A DNA stretch of 64,000 nucleotides from Paenisporosarcina sp. FSL H8-0542 (GTDB lineage Bacteria; Bacillota; Bacilli; Bacillales_A; Planococcaceae): NCBI RefSeq assembly GCF_038632915.1, contig NZ_CP152050.1, positions 3,131,001 through 3,195,000 of the forward strand. Reading direction: 5' to 3'. Positions within the stretch are counted from its first letter, which is position 1, and the number at the start of each line of letters is the position of its first letter. This document shows, piece by piece, positions 1 to 6,665 of the stretch. Below the pieces are notes generated by a model. That model ran no database searches. It was not told the origin of the DNA and worked only from the letters and a program-made list of their open reading frames with translations. The translations under genes were made by a program, and so were the position numbers.

Positions 1-110
1 CGACTTATTGTCGTATGATTCTAGTTTTCTTTTGTTCTGCATACATTTCGCTCAAATGTGACCAATAACAAGAAAATTTACCAAAGATCGCATAGCCGAG
101 GTTTAATTTT

Positions 111-521
111 TCAACTTGTCTCTTCATTCGCCAAATCTAAAATATTTTCACCAATAGGTTCCCACAATTCGATTTTGTTTCCTTCCAAATCTAAAATGTG
201 TGCAAATTTCCCGTAACTTTCTTCCAAAATAGGTGCTAGGATTTCGACACCTTTCGTTTGAAGTTCTTCAGCCAATTCAACCAAATCATCTACGCGGAAA
301 TTAATCATGAACTGCTTCTGTGATGGTTCAAAATAAGTCGTCTCTTCTTTAAACGGCGCCCATATCGTCCTCCCTATACCTGGTTGCTTTACAGAATTCC
401 AAAGAAACACTTTGCCGTATTCATCCGAATCTATTCCTAATTTTTCTTTATACCAGTTTCGCAAGGCTATTGGGTCCTCGCTTTTAAAGAACACTCCACC
501 AATTCCTGTTACACCTGCCAT
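111..521 (-). CDS. VOC-family (glyoxalase/bleomycin-resistance fold) protein
   Basis: A 136-residue single-domain protein of the vicinal oxygen chelate superfamily. It has the paired beta-alpha-beta-beta-beta modules: an N-terminal GGVFFKSEDP strand leading to a WYKEKLGI helix, and a C-terminal module with VDDLVELAEELQTKGVEI followed by DLEGNKIELWEP. The Glu of IELWEP sits at the usual metal-ligand position. The first-module His ligand is not obvious, so it may not be a classical glyoxalase. The ATG start at 521 is preceded by GGAG with 8-nt spacing; an upstream in-frame GTG has no separate ribosome site. Substrate unknown. It is a monocistronic minus-strand gene next to an intergenic repeat. 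Confidence 0.85.
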   Translation of the reverse strand: MAGVTGIGGVFFKSEDPIALRNWYKEKLGIDSDEYGKVFLWNSVKQPGIGRTIWAPFKEETTYFEPSQKQFMINFRVDDLVELAEELQTKGVEILAPILEESYGKFAHILDLEGNKIELWEPIGENILDLANEETS

Positions 522-577
522 TAATATCACTCCAATTTTTTATAGGTATTGTTAATCGCACACTTGCGCTAGTCACA

Positions 578-690
578 TGAGCCAAAAAGTATGAAAACCA
601 CATACTTGTTGGCATCAAACTTCACGTTCTTGCGGCAAGCAAGGTCAAATGCACTCCTTCGGTTTTTATTCAATTTTAACAGCTTTCTAT
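578..690. repeat. Intergenic hairpin repeat, copy A (shortened)
   Basis: Starts with GCCAA-a-AAGTATG, a 7-nt loop, then CATACTT-g-TTGGC, a nested perfect inverted repeat (581-613). It then shows TGCGGCAAGC and GGTCAAA fragments and ends in AACAGCTTTCT. The first hairpin and the last 11 bases match the copy at 38339-38515. The central 16-bp hairpin found there is missing here, so this looks like an internally deleted copy. Confidence 0.6.
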
Positions 691-791
691 AGCATAGCCC
701 CTTTTAAAAAAATATTTTCTATAGATTAAAACTTTTTTGCCAAAATAAAGTCAAATGTAGTATTAAAAATATGAAAGGAAGAATGAGCAAA

Positions 792-1400
792 GTGAAAAAG
801 AGGAATAAGGCAATTCCACTGTTCATCACTTTTACTGTCGCATTGTTGATTGCACTCAGTTTGCAAACGGATAAAGGAACGGCGTTTATGAAAGAAATTA
901 AAGATATGTTTCTCCCTGAGAAAGAAGTAATTCAAAGCATTGAAGGAGAGGATGAAGAAACTGAAGTCCAGTTAAATAAAGGGAAACATTCGGAATATGT
1001 GATTTATGTAGATGAAACACGCTACAAGCTGACCCACGGTGAGGAATCAGATATCATTACTCCTGTTTACCCAGTGCCTGAAAATTATCCGGAAGTGACG
1101 ATGGACATCATGCAAGTTCCCGATGAGAAACCAGAAGAACTTGTTGTTAAATTTGGAGCCGTGCTAAAAAAAGACTTTCCCGAGCTACGGGATGTTGTAG
1201 AAGTAACGGAACCTGTAAAAGGATATGAGTTACATGGTGCAGCAGGCAATGAAGCAAACAGCAAAATCGTTCATGCTTACGTCATCAGTAACGGGAAAGA
1301 TGGAAGTTTTGTCATCACGCAGTACTATTTCCTCGAAGCTGCTGAAGGACATGGAGCAAGATTTCATCATATGCTAAAAACCTTTGAAATCGTTGAATAA
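792..1400 (+). CDS. Membrane-anchored protein of unknown function
   Basis: About 202 residues. A short basic N-terminus (KKRNK) leads into one hydrophobic segment (IPLFITFTVALLIALSL), then an acidic, soluble domain containing YVIYVDETRYKL and a C-terminal HAYVISNGKDGSFVITQYYF stretch. The topology suggests a single anchor with an extracytoplasmic domain. I do not recognise the family. Start choice: AAAGGAAG (774-781) lies downstream of the first ATG (771), so GTG 792 (9-nt spacing) or ATG 783 is more likely. It is followed at once by a strong terminator and is monocistronic. Confidence 0.8.
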   Translation: MKKRNKAIPLFITFTVALLIALSLQTDKGTAFMKEIKDMFLPEKEVIQSIEGEDEETEVQLNKGKHSEYVIYVDETRYKLTHGEESDIITPVYPVPENYPEVTMDIMQVPDEKPEELVVKFGAVLKKDFPELRDVVEVTEPVKGYELHGAAGNEANSKIVHAYVISNGKDGSFVITQYYFLEAAEGHGARFHHMLKTFEIVE

Positions 1401-1446
1401 CCTTTAAGAGGAGCCGGCCAATCCCGTTCCTCTTAAAGGTTTTTGT
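1400..1446 (+). terminator. Rho-independent terminator
   Basis: A 13-bp perfect stem (ACCTTTAAGAGGA / TCCTCTTAAAGGT) followed by a T-run, starting at the stop codon of the preceding plus-strand gene. Confidence 0.92.
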
Positions 1447-1478
1447 TTTCCACAAATAAATACTGGTTTACGTGATGG

Positions 1479-1928
1479 TTAACCGAGTTTCATCACGTGT
1501 GTCGTATCAGGCGTATCATGAGTTTCTTCAAATCCGTTCGCCCGGTAAAAAGCATCTGCTTTTGCAGATTCAGTACGACATGTGATTTTTGAAAAATTGC
1601 CTTTGGCATGGTTCACAAGTTCGGTGAGTAATTGAGAGCCTACCCCTTGTCGTCTGGCAACTCCGAGTGTATAAAATCTCCTTAAGCGAGCTTCATCTTT
1701 GTTTTCCGTATACGGATTTTGATTGATGCCGCCGATTGCCACCAATTTATCGGGACCTTCCCACACTCCGAAAAGCGCTTCCCCGTCTTTGTTGAACGTA
1801 TTTGATCCATCTTCATAATCATGTACTAAACGAGTCAAGAAACGGTAACCTTCTTCTTCACTTTCTGTTACCAGCTGCGATACGTCTACTTTCTTCAAAT
1901 CTTCTATTCGTTGAACTTTGAACGTCAT
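1479..1928 (-). CDS. GNAT-family N-acetyltransferase
   Basis: 149 residues. The acetyl-CoA-binding motif A is visible as TLGVARRQGVGSQLLTELV (R-Q-x-V-G signature), preceded by the beta strand VAIGGINQNPY and followed by the usual C-terminal ADAFYRANGFEET helix-turn. It transfers an acetyl group from acetyl-CoA to an unknown amine. The start is supported by AAAGGGGAG upstream. It stands alone, transcribed away from the intergenic repeat near 2.1 kb. Confidence 0.88.
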   Translation of the reverse strand: MTFKVQRIEDLKKVDVSQLVTESEEEGYRFLTRLVHDYEDGSNTFNKDGEALFGVWEGPDKLVAIGGINQNPYTENKDEARLRRFYTLGVARRQGVGSQLLTELVNHAKGNFSKITCRTESAKADAFYRANGFEETHDTPDTTHVMKLG

Positions 1929-2054
1929 CTGAGTTTCTCCCCTTTAGTTAATAGTTTAATTATTCTAACTATATACTATTTCGCTAAACACGGACTCATT
2001 CCCTTTATTTTTGGCACTTTTAACTTCTTTTGATTTTTAATAAAGAGGATTGTT

Positions 2055-2165
2055 TATCGTACATTTCGGCTGAATGTATGTTCCGCTTGAGCAAAGAATA
2101 TGGTCAAACTACCTTTGACCATATTCTTTCTTGCGGCTCGCTAGGTGCAGAAGTAATCTTAATAA
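2055..2165. repeat. Intergenic hairpin repeat, copy C
   Basis: Contains a small hairpin TACATT...AATGTA (near 2060-2077) and a perfect 16-bp stem AAAGAATATGGTCAAA / TTTGACCATATTCTTT (2093-2108 / 2114-2129) with loop CTACC. The same stem and loop occur at 38418-38454, differing by one compensated base pair. A 68-codon open frame runs through this element but lacks a ribosome site and is not called as a gene. The rest of the 1929-2278 gap shows nothing else. Confidence 0.7.
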
Positions 2166-2243
2166 AAATCAGCTTAAATAAAAGATGGACTCTGCTCTCT
2201 TTCCACGGACGACCTAGCAATTCTTTAATCACTTGAGATGTAC

Positions 2244-2275
2244 ACAAAAAAAGAGTGGGAAATTCCCACTCTTTT
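2244..2275 (-). terminator. Rho-independent terminator
   Basis: AAAGAGTGGGAA / TTCCCACTCTTT stem with a T-run on the minus strand, just beyond the stop of the HTH/F1-beta-like gene. Confidence 0.9.
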
Positions 2276-2278
2276 TCA

Positions 2279-3319
2279 TTACGTTAAACTTCCACTGTAT
2301 TTTAGCTCGTCTATTGAAAGTTGATCCGCCTTGCCATCTAAAATGGCTTCAACGTCTTGCAATGTTTGTGACAATGCCACAGTCTTTCCTTTTTGGCCCG
2401 TAACAGATTCTGCTACAAAAAATGGTTGCGTGAAATATGCTTCCAACCGTTCTCCCCGTAGATATGTTTCCACCTCGGCTGCAGGAATTTTCTCCTTGCC
2501 ATGCACAGCTACTACTGATCGCAATTCACGGTAGCGACGCAACAATTTTTGTGCACGCTGTCTCAAATTAAAATGACGTTGGTCCAAATCAATCCCTTCC
2601 AAAATCGAGGAAGTTGAATAAATCGGGTGGACAGCTGGGTATTGGTGACGGCTTGCCAAATCCGCATCCAGTTGCCACAACGTTTCAAGTGGACCATATG
2701 GCATGTCTTCATCCACCACTTCCCCAGATAAATCTACAAGAATGGTTGTTACATTTTGCACGCGTTCTGCAACTAGTTTTTCCTGTAAGTCCAACAGTTC
2801 ACCAGACACGATATAACTCTTGTCTGTAATGAATATCACTTCTCCATTTTGTGAAGTTAAAGTCGAGTATGTTTCATTGATCGTAGTTGTGACGATATCA
2901 GCCAATTCAGTTGTCCCTTCAAGTTCAGGATGACTCCCTTTCGGCAGTAAAAAGACTGTGGTGAGGTCGCTATCTTTAAAGCGATGCATCAATTCAGCCA
3001 GGATCACCACTTGCCCCATGCCTGGACGAGCCACTATACCTGTCGTACCGCCTTTTACAAGCGGTGCAAAGAAATCCAAAGTCTTAATTTGCGTTTCAAT
3101 CATATTCAATTTCTCCCCTCGAATGATTAATTCGTCTATTGAACAATTAGCAAGTGATGCAAGACCAACCAAAGTGCGAACCTCCGCTTTTCCTAAATCA
3201 ATTTTTCCCGTGCATAAATTAGACACAGTTGCTGGCCGAATGCCAATTGATTTCGCTGCGGTTGTTAAATTTGGAACTTTTCTTCTGAGTAAAGCGACAT
3301 TTAAACGAATATTGTCCAT
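2279..3319 (-). CDS. Helix-turn-helix domain fused to a degenerate F1-ATPase beta-subunit-like domain
   Basis: 346 residues. Residues about 17-64 form an XRE-like helix-turn-helix (TTAAKSIGIRPATVSNLCTG). From about residue 74 the sequence follows the nucleotide-binding and C-terminal domains of the ATP synthase beta subunit: IETQIKTLDFFAPLVKGG matches the beta LETGIK..DLLAPY.KGG region, YPAVHPIYSTSSIL (227-240) matches YPAVDPL.STSR.L, and RRYRELRSVVAVHGKEKI plus QPFFVAESVTGQKG (298-311) match the beta C-terminus. The P-loop expected as GGAGVGKT reads ARPGMGQV (97-104): the catalytic Lys and Thr are gone, and the GERTREGND and DNIFRF elements are not conserved. I infer a nucleotide-sensing or non-catalytic regulator rather than an energy-coupling enzyme. 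The N-terminal beta barrel is absent. AAGGGGG precedes the ATG; palindromes upstream may be its own operators. Confidence 0.85.
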   Translation of the reverse strand: MDNIRLNVALLRRKVPNLTTAAKSIGIRPATVSNLCTGKIDLGKAEVRTLVGLASLANCSIDELIIRGEKLNMIETQIKTLDFFAPLVKGGTTGIVARPGMGQVVILAELMHRFKDSDLTTVFLLPKGSHPELEGTTELADIVTTTINETYSTLTSQNGEVIFITDKSYIVSGELLDLQEKLVAERVQNVTTILVDLSGEVVDEDMPYGPLETLWQLDADLASRHQYPAVHPIYSTSSILEGIDLDQRHFNLRQRAQKLLRRYRELRSVVAVHGKEKIPAAEVETYLRGERLEAYFTQPFFVAESVTGQKGKTVALSQTLQDVEAILDGKADQLSIDELKYSGSLT

Positions 3320-3337
3320 TATTCAATCCCCCTTCGT

Positions 3338-3417
3338 TACTTTTAATAGTAATTTAAATTACTTTACAATGCAATAGTTTTTTCTTTTTACAGTAAAAAT
3401 AATTACTTTAAAAGTAA
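3338..3417 (-). promoter_or_regulatory. Cluster of three TTACT/AGTAA palindromes upstream of the HTH/F1-beta gene
   Basis: Perfect palindrome AGTAATTTAAATTACT at 3348-3363; TTACTTT-A-AAAGTAA at 3403-3417; and TTACT-6-AGTAA at 3338-3352 overlapping the first. All share the half-site TTACT(TT). They lie 19-98 bp in front of a gene encoding a helix-turn-helix protein, so autoregulation is the simplest reading. No search for the same site elsewhere was possible. Confidence 0.55.
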
Positions 3418-3563
3418 CTATCAATTGCTCTAGTGGTAAACTTTGCAAATAGAAAATCATGTATGAGGAGAAATTTATCAATCAAATTGGATCAATTAAT
3501 TAGTTAAAATGAGGCATTTAACAATAAACGTCTCACAACCGCATACGAAATCAAATATTAAAC

Positions 3564-3597
3564 AATAAAAAAAGCCGTCCTTTACAGGACAGCTTTC
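3564..3597 (-). terminator. Rho-independent terminator
   Basis: AAAGC-c-GTCCT / AGGAC-a-GCTTT stem with a T-run on the minus strand, after the GIY-YIG gene. Confidence 0.88.
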
Positions 3598-3602
3598 AAT
3601 AA

Positions 3603-3977
3603 TTAATGTGTAAACTTTTTATCGACATTGTATTTCGCAACAAATTTATTGATGGCATACGTCTCATAAATTTCACGTTCCATTGCATCATCAACATAGA
3701 AAATCTTAATTTTCGCTACTTCATCACGGTGCTCTTTAAGTGGTGAAACATTATCTTCAAAATGTTTTTTTACACGCTGTCTTACTTTACGTGCTTTCCC
3801 AACGAACAAAAGCTCATCTGCTTTATTGTAAAACATGATGATGCCGCCTTTGTCTCGTGCAATTTGATGGAAGTCGATGAAACCATAAATTGATGGAATT
3901 TCTGGCTCGTCGTTTGATCGGTCTTGTTCACGTTGAACAATCGTTAAGTCTGGTTTTGGCATTTCAATCTTAATCAT
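3603..3977 (-). CDS. yurQ: GIY-YIG nuclease-domain protein, UvrC N-terminus-like (YurQ type)
   Basis: 124 residues comprising a single GIY-YIG-like module, as in the N-terminal nuclease domain of UvrC: GGIIMFYNKADELLFVGKARKVRQRVKKHF corresponds to the P-G-x-Y-x-x...V-GKA-x-x-L-R-x-R region. A conserved Glu lies in the later EREIYETYAINKFVAKYN segment, equivalent to LE...IK...PKYN. The first Gly-Ile-Tyr is degenerate (GIIMFY). Stand-alone proteins of this size exist in Bacillus (YurQ). The function is presumed to be nuclease or repair-associated but untested. It is a single-gene unit with its own terminator. Confidence 0.75.
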   Translation of the reverse strand: MIKIEMPKPDLTIVQREQDRSNDEPEIPSIYGFIDFHQIARDKGGIIMFYNKADELLFVGKARKVRQRVKKHFEDNVSPLKEHRDEVAKIKIFYVDDAMEREIYETYAINKFVAKYNVDKKFTH

Positions 3978-4071
3978 ATTCAGTCACGTCCTCACTTCTT
4001 TAGAGTGTAATGCTATCACAAATAGCGTTAAAAATCTATCAGTTATACACAGTTCACCTATAGAGAAAGTT

Positions 4072-4584
4072 TTAGCCAATCCAATAACGTTTAATCACAT
4101 TTCCATCATCTTCAACAAAGTCGTTGTCTTCGACGCCACCATTCTTACGGATGGTTTTTTCAGAGCCGATATTAATTGCGTCACATACGACTAATACACG
4201 CTTGATACCAAGCTCTCTTGTTTTTTCAAGAGCCAATCTCAGAATTTCTGTTGCATATCCTTTTTGGCGTTCAGATGGACGAATACCATAGCCAATATGT
4301 CCTCCGGCGTTCATCAAGTGATTAGTTAACGAATGTCGAATATTGACCACTCCTAGAATGCGGTATTCTTCATCAATTAACCAGTAGGTCGAATCAGGCA
4401 CCCATCCTTCGGGTAAGCCAATCCCTTTTTCAGCTTCCAGTAAAGACGAAACCATCCCTTCAAAATCTGTGGGGTCTTTACCGATTACCCAAGGAATCAT
4501 TTCTTCTTCGCTTTCTTTCCATTCCTCATAGTGAGACATATAAGCCAGCTTCAAGTCCACACTTGGTTTTACCAATTTCACCAT
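4072..4584 (-). CDS. GNAT-family N-acetyltransferase (predicted acetyltransferase, COG3981-like)
   Basis: About 170 residues. Motif A is GYGIRPSERQKGYATEILRLALE (Q-K-G-Y-A), preceded by the GVVNIRHSLTNHLMNAGGHIGY strand region that is typical of a YP-type subgroup, and followed by VLVVCDAINIGSEKTIRKNGG, where a bound acceptor and CoA are usually held. Start: ATG 4584 with GAGGTG 8 nt upstream; an in-frame GTG 9 nt earlier is less well placed. It lies 19 bp downstream of the STAS-domain gene on the same strand and may be co-transcribed with it. Confidence 0.86.
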   Translation of the reverse strand: MVKLVKPSVDLKLAYMSHYEEWKESEEEMIPWVIGKDPTDFEGMVSSLLEAEKGIGLPEGWVPDSTYWLIDEEYRILGVVNIRHSLTNHLMNAGGHIGYGIRPSERQKGYATEILRLALEKTRELGIKRVLVVCDAINIGSEKTIRKNGGVEDNDFVEDDGNVIKRYWIG

Positions 4585-4603
4585 GTATTTCACCTCACTA
4601 CCT

Positions 4604-5431
4604 TTATCTTAAGCTTTCAATTGCCTGCTTCACACTGCCATATGTATTGAATGAAGTAAAGTCAATTCCTGCTTGAACAACTGCCATTGATAAGTTCGGC
4701 CGAATTCCAGTAAACATGATGTGAATGCCCAATAATTGCAACACATTATGAATAGTGAAAATATGTTGAGCGACTTCTGAATCAATCGTTAAGATACCGG
4801 AAAAATCGATAATTAAATGATCGATGTCTAGAGTTGGTATAGTCGGTAGAACATTGTTCAATAAATGCTGGACTCGTGAATAGTCAATAACACCGATTAA
4901 AGGTAAAACAGCAATACCATGTTGGATTGGTACGATTGGTGCAGACAATTCGTTGATTTCTTTTTGGCGATCTTTCAATTGGTCATCACGGTAAGCCTCA
5001 TATGCAAAAATCGTTTCAATCATGCTGACATCCAGTAGATAGCTTACACGATTGTTGATTTTCAAAACATCTTCCGTCGATAAATCATGCTCCATCGATA
5101 TTCTATTAATGTTTTCCAAGTACATCAAACGATTTTTTGCATAAGGTTTGATCATTGTCGATAATTGAGAAAGCATAGCAGCTTGTTGTTCTCCGTTCTT
5201 TTTACTCCATTTGACCAATTCCGCAGCAGCTACTTCATTGCTATCTTCAAATGAATCAACCAATAACGTCAAAAATTCGACATTGATTTTGATTGATTGC
5301 TGAATCATTTCATCTGTTACTTCAAATTCCACGTTTTTAAGTGCAGAATCTATCATTTCTGTAACAATTTCTTCTGCATGATCCACCAAATATTTACCTA
5401 CTTTTAAAATATCATCCACAATTGTGCACAT
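4604..5431 (-). CDS. RsbR-like STAS-domain protein (RsbT co-antagonist family)
   Basis: About 275 residues: a helical N-terminal RsbR-type domain followed by a C-terminal STAS domain (VLPLIGVIDYSRVQHLL ... HLIIDFSGILTIDSEVAQHIF). RsbR paralogues form the stressosome with RsbS and release RsbT to activate sigma-B signalling; the DSEVA segment occupies the place of the phosphorylated D-T/S-x-V-A motif. No rsbS, rsbT or rsbU is adjacent, so this is an orphan paralogue that could report a distinct signal. The start is uncertain: a longer frame opens at 5485, but its N-terminus is unlike the family; ATG 5431 or the following GTG (5419) are candidates. Confidence 0.82.
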   Translation of the reverse strand: MCTIVDDILKVGKYLVDHAEEIVTEMIDSALKNVEFEVTDEMIQQSIKINVEFLTLLVDSFEDSNEVAAAELVKWSKKNGEQQAAMLSQLSTMIKPYAKNRLMYLENINRISMEHDLSTEDVLKINNRVSYLLDVSMIETIFAYEAYRDDQLKDRQKEINELSAPIVPIQHGIAVLPLIGVIDYSRVQHLLNNVLPTIPTLDIDHLIIDFSGILTIDSEVAQHIFTIHNVLQLLGIHIMFTGIRPNLSMAVVQAGIDFTSFNTYGSVKQAIESLR

Positions 5432-5525
5432 CCTCAGTTTATTATTGTTAACTATTGCTCTGTAAGAGAATATTACTATAAACATAAGTGGAAAGCATGA
5501 ATATTCAGTAATTTAGTAATTAAAG

Positions 5526-5556
5526 AGTAAAAACCCACTCGAGTAAGTGGGTTTCG
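5526..5556 (-). terminator. Rho-independent terminator
   Basis: AAACCCACT / AGTGGGTTT stem with T-rich flanks in both directions; serves the minus-strand ytxJ gene. Confidence 0.85.
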
Positions 5557-5565
5557 TTTTTTATC

Positions 5566-5904
5566 TTATCCTTGGGTACTTTGAATAGCCTGACCAATTT
5601 TTGATTCGGTAATGTTCCAGTGAGAAGCGTGCCAGACTGGCTCTTCATTCGACACGATGAAAATTTGTGGTGATTTATGCTGAACACCTAAATTACTTTC
5701 GATTTCATTCGATACTGGACGACTTTCAATGACTTTCACTAAGTAAGCGTCAACACCCGTTTCAAATGAAGTGAATTCGCGGTAAGCAGCAGCACTCACA
5801 GGACACGTAGTACTATGCTTGAACAGTAAGACAGGCTTTTCTTTTGATTGTTGAAGAACATTTTCCCACTCTGGAATTGTTGTAATTTCTGTATAGGTTG
5901 CCAT
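5566..5904 (-). CDS. ytxJ: Monothiol bacilliredoxin YtxJ
   Basis: About 112 residues with a thioredoxin fold. The active site reads HSTTCPVSAAAYREF, the single-Cys TCPVS motif of YtxJ (BrxC). These cytosolic proteins remove bacillithiol from mixed disulfides in Firmicutes that lack glutathione, so the gene also supports the Bacillales assignment. The later HKSPQIFIV segment carries the cis-Pro loop (SPQ). ATG 5904 is 9 nt after AAAGGA. Single-gene unit with a downstream terminator. Confidence 0.92.
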   Translation of the reverse strand: MATYTEITTIPEWENVLQQSKEKPVLLFKHSTTCPVSAAAYREFTSFETGVDAYLVKVIESRPVSNEIESNLGVQHKSPQIFIVSNEEPVWHASHWNITESKIGQAIQSTQG

Positions 5905-6071
5905 CAATCATCATCCTTTCAATAGTTAGATTTCCTATTATCTCGAATTTCAAACCGATTTGCACATAACTTGCCTACGTACAAACAGTTTAAAATTTTC
6001 ATCCTTTAGGGATACTCATAATGTACTAAACAAAACTAAACCAACACAACAATTTGAAAGGAGAACAAATC

Positions 6072-6509
6072 ATGAAGACTAAAAAATATGCTTTTTATGG
6101 ACCCTTCCTATTAACGACTGCGTTGCTGTTAAGCGCATGCGGAGAAAAGGAGGAAGTGAAAAATGGACCTACCGGGGAACAAGCCGAAAGTGAATTTGGA
6201 TTCCGTTCTTTTGATTTAAATATAGATACGGCAGATCAGAAAGACGCAATTGATGTTTCGTTTGACGTGGATGTATCCGAGACCGAAGCGGAGTACTTGA
6301 ATAAGCTGGAATCGTTAAATTTGTCGGGAGATAAAGCTTATAAAAAGCTTGAACCACTCTTTAAAGAGCTTGCACTTACGAAAGACATGAGTAAAGAAGA
6401 AGTCATTGAAAAAGTGGCAAAGGCCTTTGGCGTGGAAGAGTACAAGGAATTCGATTTGGAAGTTGAATTTTCCGACGGGGACGACCAAGAATTTAAAGAT
6501 AACAAATAG
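6072..6509 (+). CDS. YusW-like lipoprotein
   Basis: About 145 residues. The signal peptide ends in lipobox LLSAC, so it should be lipid-anchored outside the membrane. The mature part contains FRSFDLNIDTADQKDAIDVSFD and ends with KEFDLEVEFSDGDDQEFK, the layout of the YusW-like family of unknown function. The internal LEPLFKELALTKDMSKEEVIEKVAKAF stretch is a helical pair. ATG 6072 follows AAAGGAG with 8-nt spacing. Monocistronic, with a 14-bp terminator. Confidence 0.85.
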   Translation: MKTKKYAFYGPFLLTTALLLSACGEKEEVKNGPTGEQAESEFGFRSFDLNIDTADQKDAIDVSFDVDVSETEAEYLNKLESLNLSGDKAYKKLEPLFKELALTKDMSKEEVIEKVAKAFGVEEYKEFDLEVEFSDGDDQEFKDNK

Positions 6510-6511
6510 CC

Positions 6512-6553
6512 AAAAGCCAAGTAGCATTCATGATTCGCTACTTGGCTTTTATT
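6512..6553 (+). terminator. Rho-independent terminator
   Basis: 14-bp perfect stem AAAAGCCAAGTAGC / GCTACTTGGCTTTT directly after the yusW-like stop codon. Confidence 0.92.
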
Positions 6554-6621
6554 ATGGAAGTTCTCTGGAGGCATCGGCACAAACACACTACTTTTAAATC
6601 ACGGTTCCCTGGCTGAAAAAA

Positions 6622-6662
6622 ATACAAAAAAGCCTTAACGCACATTTTGTCGTCAAGGCTTC
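6622..6662 (-). terminator. Rho-independent terminator
   Basis: AAGCCTT-a-ACG / CGT-c-AAGGCTT stem with an A-run on the plus strand (T-run on minus), just past the stop of the alpha-E/transglutaminase gene. Confidence 0.85.
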
Positions 6663-6665
6663 TTT

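Noticed and set aside
2030-2236. 68-codon plus-strand frame
   Set aside because: Runs through the hairpin repeat, no ribosome site, no family resemblance; explained by the repeat.
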